DNA of 23,150 bases from Beroe ovata (Eukaryota; Ctenophora; Nuda; Beroida; Beroidae): positions 239,313 to 262,462 of the forward strand of contig CAMPET010000068.1 of the NCBI GenBank assembly GCA_946803715.1, in the 5' to 3' direction. The stretch's first letter is position 1; every line of letters begins with the position of its first letter. Of this stretch, positions 17,752 to 23,150 are shown in pieces. Under the pieces are notes generated by a model, which was not told the origin of the DNA, did no database searches, and saw only the letters and a list, made by a program, of their open reading frames with translations. Position numbers and translations under genes: made by a program.

Positions 17752-18651
17752 TCAAGGAAAGTCTCGAAAAAACATCTCATAAGTATTTTGATAAATCTTT
17801 TCACTAAGTTCATTAGGGTCTTCATTTCTTACCCCTGCAATTACTTCTAACACCTGAATTATATGACAGGGTTCTGAACGATCTTTAATTGTGGCTCCTT
17901 CTATCCACCTCTCCTTTTTCTTTACATCCCACTTAGTTTTAACATATTTGAAGCCTGCATGCGTTGCTTTAATTCCACACCAAGGTGCATCTGTTTCAAG
18001 CATCAATTTATCTGCTGGTATAGACAGCATGGCAGAAAGATTATCTTCAGATTTGAGGGAACATCCATTTATTCCTATATGGAAACCCATTTTCACATAC
18101 TCTTTTGCCTCCTCACATGTGCCAGTGAAAGAATGAACAACCCCACCATTCAATCTTTCTCTGTAGTTCTTAAGAATTTCAATGAACTCAGAAGCACAAT
18201 TCCTTGAATGTAAGAATAAAGGCAACCCAGTTTCACAGGCAAGGGCAAGCTGCATATCAAAATACTTCTTTTGAGTGGCTAAGTTGCAAAACTGAGTTCT
18301 GTCAGCATCAAGTCCAATTTCTCCAATAGCAACAACGTTATATTTATGTTCTGCAATGAATGCTCTTAACTTATCAAGATGTTCGTTAGGGGTAAGAGCT
18401 TTCTCGAATTCATCACATCTTGTGGGATGAACACCAACGGTGAAATAGAGGTTATCATGTTTTTTCACAAGATCTGCTGCATCTATGATATCATTCTCGC
18501 ATCCCGCAGTTACAATGATCTTTTCAACTCCAACTTCAAAGGCTCGTTTGAGAATATCATTGAAATCATCAGTATGGACTTGTTTACCACGATAAACTCC
18601 TTTGAAAACTGGGTCAGTTAAATTTGCTCCAATGTCTATAAACCTCTTCAT
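17752..18651 (-). CDS. TATDN1: TATDN1, TatD-family metal-dependent deoxyribonuclease
   Basis: A single uninterrupted frame of 299 residues. TatD-family proteins are TIM-barrel metal-dependent hydrolases that act as 3'-5' exonucleases or endonucleases in DNA repair and apoptotic DNA breakdown. It starts with FIDIGANLTDPVFKGVYRG, close to animal TATDN1, and carries TVGVHPTRC (70-79), the metal-binding Glu in GEIGLD (E111), His in FLHSRN (H148), His in VVHSF (H173) and Asp in ETDAPW (D221). KDRSEPCHIIQVLEV near the C-terminus is also typical of TATDN1 rather than TATDN2 or TATDN3. Length fits the family (about 297). No introns are present, whereas vertebrate TATDN1 has many. The gene is AT-rich compared with the Kelch-like and LIM genes. 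The ATG is preceded by ACTTTAATTTAGC, which looks like a 3' splice site. Confidence 0.95.
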   Translation of the reverse strand: MKRFIDIGANLTDPVFKGVYRGKQVHTDDFNDILKRAFEVGVEKIIVTAGCENDIIDAADLVKKHDNLYFTVGVHPTRCDEFEKALTPNEHLDKLRAFIAEHKYNVVAIGEIGLDADRTQFCNLATQKKYFDMQLALACETGLPLFLHSRNCASEFIEILKNYRERLNGGVVHSFTGTCEEAKEYVKMGFHIGINGCSLKSEDNLSAMLSIPADKLMLETDAPWCGIKATHAGFKYVKTKWDVKKKERWIEGATIKDRSEPCHIIQVLEVIAGVRNEDPNELSEKIYQNTYEMFFRDFP

Positions 18652-19752
18652 GCTAAATTAAAGTTTCATATGAACCAAAAAGCTTCAATTCCTTAATATT
18701 CATAAGTGATCACAATAATTGGCTGTCGAGTGTCGATGATAGCCCTTGTCGAGAATTTAATTGCGCGCGCCACAAGTTATTTCCGGACAGTTATTACGTT
18801 AGTGTGCACACGTTGCGCGCCCTAATTAACTCGGTAATCTGAGAAGTTGTAAAGAACCACGGAGACGATCAGCAGTGCGCGCGGCGTGTTTGGGTCACGC
18901 AGCGCGAAAACATTTATTAGCTAAATTTAGCATTACCATCCCCAGTTTGGGTCAGATCGGCCCGCGTCAGCAGCAGTCGCCAGTCAGATGGCCTTGCCTC
19001 ACCAGACAACGAAGGCCGGAATTGGAACTGGCTTCGGCCTTCGGTGAAGGCGCGCGCGTGAGACCAATGACCATGGACCTGTACCAGTAACAGAGAAACA
19101 GTTGTCGGAAATAATCTGACAGCATTATGATTATCACTTGATAATGCCTCAGTGTATTAGTGTCTGCAGCTGATTCACATTCGCTTCCACATTCCAGTTC
19201 CTTGAATGAAAGCTATTGCTCATGGCTAAGGATACCTTCAGTGATTTCAATACTTTACGCATAGTCATATTTCATAACAGTAACACCTAGAGGCGAGGCC
19301 GCTAGGGTATCACTAACTCAAACACTAAACTCGAAGTTTAAGTCAATTACTATAAAACTTAAACTAGGTTTATAGAAACTTAAGCTCAAAATGAATATAT
19401 CGCCTCACTTATACATTTTTCTGTAAGTGTATGAACATAAAATTCAGTGAATTATTCACAATTACACTTACAGTGTGAGTGAACTTGAAGTGTCGTTTCT
19501 GTATCAAACACAGTTGACAGTACTAATACTATAACTAACGCTAGTCATAACTCCGAATCGAGCTTAGTTAGGAAATAAAAATAAATAAAAATTACCTCAG
19601 TTTTTGTCTTGTTTATTTCACAATATCATTTTTTTGTGTTAGATGGGCGGGAAGCAAAGTCTCTTGCGTAAACTCCATGTAATTGTAGTGAAACATCATG
19701 CAGCGATTGATGCAACATATCTCGATGAGGGATCACGGAAGTTGACGATACT
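18652..19752. other. Intergenic region with CpG-rich patch; TATDN1 promoter and LIM-gene 3' UTR
   Basis: About 18755-19065 is rich in CpG with GCGCGCGCC, TTGCGCGCC (E2F-like) and TTTCCGG (ETS-like), all common in broadly used promoters, and it lies 100-400 bp upstream of TATDN1. A local inverted pair GAAGGCC/GGCCTTC lies near 19013-19043. From 19090 to 19750 the DNA is AT-rich and should hold the LIM-gene 3' end. No conserved protein was seen on either strand. Confidence 0.5.
19612..19617 (-). terminator. Candidate polyadenylation signal AATAAA for the LIM gene
   Basis: The minus strand reads AATAAA 136 bp downstream of the LIM-gene stop codon, followed by AC-rich then T-rich sequence. Position and strand fit a normal 3' UTR. 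Confidence 0.5.
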
Positions 19753-21983
19753 TCAGACATCAGAATTTCGTCGCAGCCCCATGACCGGTCTGGTCACATG
19801 ACCAATGTAAGGTGAGGAATGGACTTCCTCCCCATGCAGACCGTCATAAGAAGATTGCTCCGGGGATTGGACACTTTCCTCCTCCTCATCCAGCTCTAGT
19901 AGAGTGTTCTCAATGTCCATGTCAAGTTCTGCGTCTATCCCGCCGCATGCTGGCTCAGGAACAGCTCCCAGAGTTAGGTCCTGGAGGTGGAGTTCCTCAT
20001 CCAAACTCACGCACTCGGCCTCCCTCTCCTCATCCATCACTTCCTCCTCAATATTTGCCGGATCCAGCTGCTGATCACAGAGCAGCGCATCCTCGAGAAC
20101 AGGTCGGATTGTATCCTCAAGAACCGCAGAGTTCCCACAGCTATTCCCATGATCTGTGTGCTCCCCATCTGAGGGTTTTATCATGTCCAGGGAGTATCGC
20201 CCTGTCCCACTCAGCAGTTCCGGGGGGTAGGATGGAGTGAGGACAATTTCCTCACTTGTAGTCCCGCTCTTCTCAGAGGATCTACTCCTAGTGAACCGAC
20301 GCTCGTACCTCTTCTGTGCCTCTGTCATAGGTATAACCACTCTGGGTGGCGGCGGCTGATCTCTGCTCACAGCATCTGCAGGTGTCTTGGCGGCTCTGGT
20401 GGCGCTGACAGTCCGAGGTGGCGCTGCCACGGGACATGATCTCTGCTGTTCTGCTGCTCTCGTCACGTGGTATGCCAGGGGGTCCAGTTCCTCCTTGTAC
20501 TTCCGTGGGGAGGCAGTGTTGTTGCCCGAGCCCCGACCAGTAGTACTGGACCTCATACTGGAGTAGGCAGAGGAGGGCGAGTCATCAGTGAGGAGGGATG
20601 AGAAACCAGGGGAGATCTTCCTGCCGTCACTCCCTCTACTCCTGCAACTACTGGAGGATGGTCTCCGGTCCACACTCAGGAATGGGTCCAGTGGGCTAGC
20701 CTCCTTGGAACTGCTGGAATTGTACCGATCACCAGAGAATTTACGACCGTTTTGTCGGTGAACCTGGATCCTGTGTTCCAAACTTTCTCTGCGATGATCT
20801 CGTGTTGCAGCTCGCGATCCATTCATCTGCTCAATCCGACCATTGCTAACCTGTCTCCCGTTATGACCCGGTGACTTGTTTGCTCTGTTGTTCTGGTGTA
20901 CTCTGTCACTCATGGAGCAGGGACCCTGATGTCTTGGTCCACCTTCCTGATTAATCTCACATCGCAGCTGATCGAACAGGTTCGGTCTCTCGAACTCTAT
21001 CTTTGGCACCGGGCTAGGGTTAGCTGAGGAAGAGGATGAATTGCTGCCGGTGCTCCCCTTGGACGCAGACCTCTTCAGAGACATGAACCGTTTCGAGGGA
21101 CGAGAAGGAGCTGAGATAACCTGAACAGCATCGGATGAGTCCGACTCTCCACTCCTCTGCCTGCTCCTGGATCGGAGAGGTCGACCCCCATTGGGTCGAT
21201 CCCCGCTGGGAAAGCCTCTGTTCAGCTTCCTCTTCTCGAAATCAACCAGACTGGGTCTCTTGCGATGTTGTTGCTGGTTGTCCGATATGGATCTGGAGAA
21301 TTGGGAGCATGGTCGGACTAAATCCTCATCATCAGACGAGAAGAGAAGGTCTAGGAAACTGCCCGTGTCGCTACATGTTGACATACGACTGTGCGATGGC
21401 CGGGTATCCGTCCGTTTCCGGGTACTAGATTGTTCACCCGCTGACGACAGGGACCGTGTGCGCGTCTCGCCGGGTTTCTTCCGTTTCGGCGGCTGTAAAG
21501 TCCCGTATTTCATCTTCGCATCTGTTTCCGTGTTGCTGATTCCCTCTATCTTGCTGATACAATCCATCACGTTTTGCAAATTGTGTTTCCGTTCTCTTTC
21601 CTCTTTTCGTATTCGTAACGACTCCCTCCGTCGCTCCGATCGTTTCTCGAACTCTAACTGTAATTTTGGTAAGTCAGATACATGCTATACGCAAGGAGCG
21701 TAATGAAATTAGAGTATTTACTCGCGGGTGAATGAGGTCGGAAATCAATCCAGACAATTGCGCGATTGGACGTCAGATGTTTTTGTAATACGCACGTGCG
21801 GAGGATTTTTACAAATTAAACTGTCTCGCGGGTCTCCGTGGTACAAAGCAGGAGCCGCGGCTTTAGAGTAGGGGAGGAGGAGAGTTCCGCTATATTTAGA
21901 AATACTTAGAAATTTCATGAAAAAAGGGGACATACACGGATACCAAGTAGTCAGGCCGACTGCCTCCAGCCCCAAACACGCAC

Positions 21984-22028
<45 letters not shown>

Positions 22029-22828
22029 NTCTCTACCTGGGAGTGATGAGATGAGATATAGACAATAAAACACACAGACACATACACGCGAACACACACA
22101 CACACCCACACACACACATACACACACACACACAAACCTTGGTAAGACGTCTGAGTTCCTGTGCCTCATACTGCTTGCCTCTGACCATGGCACGTTGTAC
22201 AATGATTGGAGGGGATGTGGCTCGGATCTTGAAGCAGTGTACTGAGTGGAAGTACATCTTGTCAATCTCCATGGCAGTGGACTTGTGAGTGATGGGCTGC
22301 GCGCAGCCCTGACAGATCTGGTTCTTGGACGTGTCCCAATCCTGAGGTTGGGGATGAGAGGTGAGGGTCATTGGTAACGTGGCCTAAAAGGTGAATTTAA
22401 ACATCTAGGAATTAAGCATAATTTTTTGGTAGACACTAGACATTCAGGTATGGTAGACATCAAGGTGACTGTATATTTCCAATATGGTCTTCATTCTGCT
22501 AATATCGGAACTGCTAATATTGGGACTGCAGATGTATGCTCGTTAACCAATCATTGATGTAAATCCGGGAACCATTGCTCCTTCATAAATTCTAGTACTG
22601 ATCTGATTAAAATGTGCAAGATAAGGGTATGGAAACAGCGCGCTTATCAGTTAACACGCTAATAAACAGGGGTATAATCGATTAAGCGGACTGGACCATG
22701 AAGTTCTGTGAAACATGATAATATACCGATACACATACCATGGCAACACGTTGGTGGTTTCAAGGAATTTAAGTTACTACGCAGACACAATGAACATTGA
22801 ACAGGTACTAAAAAGGACGTACAATGTG

Positions 22829-22860
<32 letters not shown>

Positions 22861-23098
22861 TGTGTTTGTGTGTGTCTGTGTGTCTGTGAAACTATACCTG
22901 GCAGAGTTTAGAACACACAGGTCCCGGGAAATTGTCGGTATCGAGACATAACATGTCACATATGCGGCAAATCTTGGGACACCGCTTGTGAACCATCATG
23001 CTGTCATCTGGTGTGAGTACGTATCCACACTTCGTACAGTACTGGACAACGGGTAGGGAGAGGTAGTAGCAATCCAGGGAACAGAATGGGGTACCGTC
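19753..23098 (-). CDS. LIM-domain protein with long disordered tail (3' three exons; 5' end outside window)
   Basis: Three exons on the minus strand: 22898-23098, 22138-22341 and 19753-21657, all phase 0, giving 769 residues of the C-terminal part. The first exon begins with the end of one zinc finger (FCSLDC), then has a full double finger with Cys at 21 and 24, HKRC at 37-40, CRIC at 44-47 and Cys at 62 and 66 of the fragment. The second exon opens another finger (ICQGCAQPIT, HSVHC). This is the cysteine/histidine pattern of LIM domains, which bind proteins in actin, adhesion or nuclear complexes. A basic charged helix follows (FEKRSERRRESLRIRKEERE), then about 560 residues rich in Ser, Arg, Asp and Pro, ending with two acidic stretches (EEEVMDEERE, LELDEEEE). 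The large tail sits in one exon. Family membership (Prickle-like, LIMCH-like or other) cannot be decided here; no CaaX end is present. At least one more 5' exon is required. Confidence 0.78.
21976..22134. repeat. Two (CA)n microsatellites in a LIM-gene intron, one ending at an N
   Basis: Runs of CA with interruptions at about 21976-22028 (ending at the N at 22029) and 22091-22134, separated by about 60 bp. On the gene strand the second run is TG-rich and begins within 3 bp of the donor of the exon at 22138-22341 (AAG|GTTTGTGTG), so repeat and 5' splice site merge. Confidence 0.9.
22342..22897. other. LIM-gene intron with TG/TGCG microsatellite
   Basis: The intron between the two LIM exons is 556 bp. 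It contains nothing coding that I can support. A (TG)n(TGCG)n(TG)n run at about 22825-22888 ends 9 bp before the 5' splice site on the gene strand. Confidence 0.75.
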
Positions 23099-23150
23099 CT
23101 GATGGGGTGTAGAGTTGGGGGTTCGTGCAGAGGGGGAGAGGGGAGGGGGG

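Noticed and set aside
17752-18651. Bacterial transfer as the origin of the intronless TatD gene
   Set aside because: Its N-terminus and C-terminal motifs match animal TATDN1 rather than bacterial TatD, so recent bacterial origin is unlikely.
18875-19090. Plus-strand open frame of 71 codons in the CpG-rich patch upstream of TATDN1
   Set aside because: No recognisable domain, and its CpG-rich composition is explained by a promoter. It could be a small lineage-specific gene but nothing supports that.

Overview
The window looks like nuclear DNA of an animal with a compact genome. Evidence: introns with GT-AG ends (about 60-560 bp), spliced reading frames that rejoin in phase, animal-type proteins (VPS45, BTB-BACK-Kelch, LIM, TSP1, a bublin-like coiled coil, TATDN1), many CA/TG and AG microsatellites, and about one gene per 2.6 kb. 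An early-branching animal such as a sponge would fit, but the sequence alone does not settle the phylum. Four single N characters (6243, 9799, 12926, 22029) all sit inside or beside local repeats and probably mark assembly joins.

Layout: all nine gene models lie on the minus strand, so transcription runs from high to low coordinates. From the right edge they are: the 3' part of a LIM-domain gene (19753-23098, 5' end outside the window); intronless TATDN1 (17752-18651); an unrecognised three-exon gene for a small one-helix membrane protein (16707-17517); a six-exon DHHC palmitoyltransferase (14800-16463); a two-exon bublin-like coiled-coil gene (13572-14401); a seven-exon Kelch-like gene (9016-12229); a single-exon F-box/LRR gene with an acidic tail (6315-8189); a two-exon secreted TSP1 plus double PLAT-like protein (4193-5393); and the 5' seven exons of VPS45 (505-3245), whose last exons fall outside the window.

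The genes do not form one pathway. VPS45 and the DHHC enzyme act in membrane traffic and lipidation. The F-box and Kelch-like proteins are probable substrate receptors for two different cullin ubiquitin ligases. TATDN1 is a nuclease-family protein, and the TSP1 protein is extracellular. TATDN1, the small membrane protein, the DHHC gene and the bublin-like gene are packed head to tail with gaps of only about 235-400 bp.

The most unusual signal is repeat structure. A core GGTGTCA recurs in a 111-bp tandem repeat at the left edge, in a 16-bp minisatellite that keeps exact register for 24 units in the bublin-like intron, and inside the coding exon for the disordered N-terminal tail of the Kelch-like protein. 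Several tandem repeats abut 3' splice sites and, read on the gene strand, repeat branch-point-like and pyrimidine-rich sequence. No clear virus, transposase, CRISPR array, tRNA or rRNA was seen.
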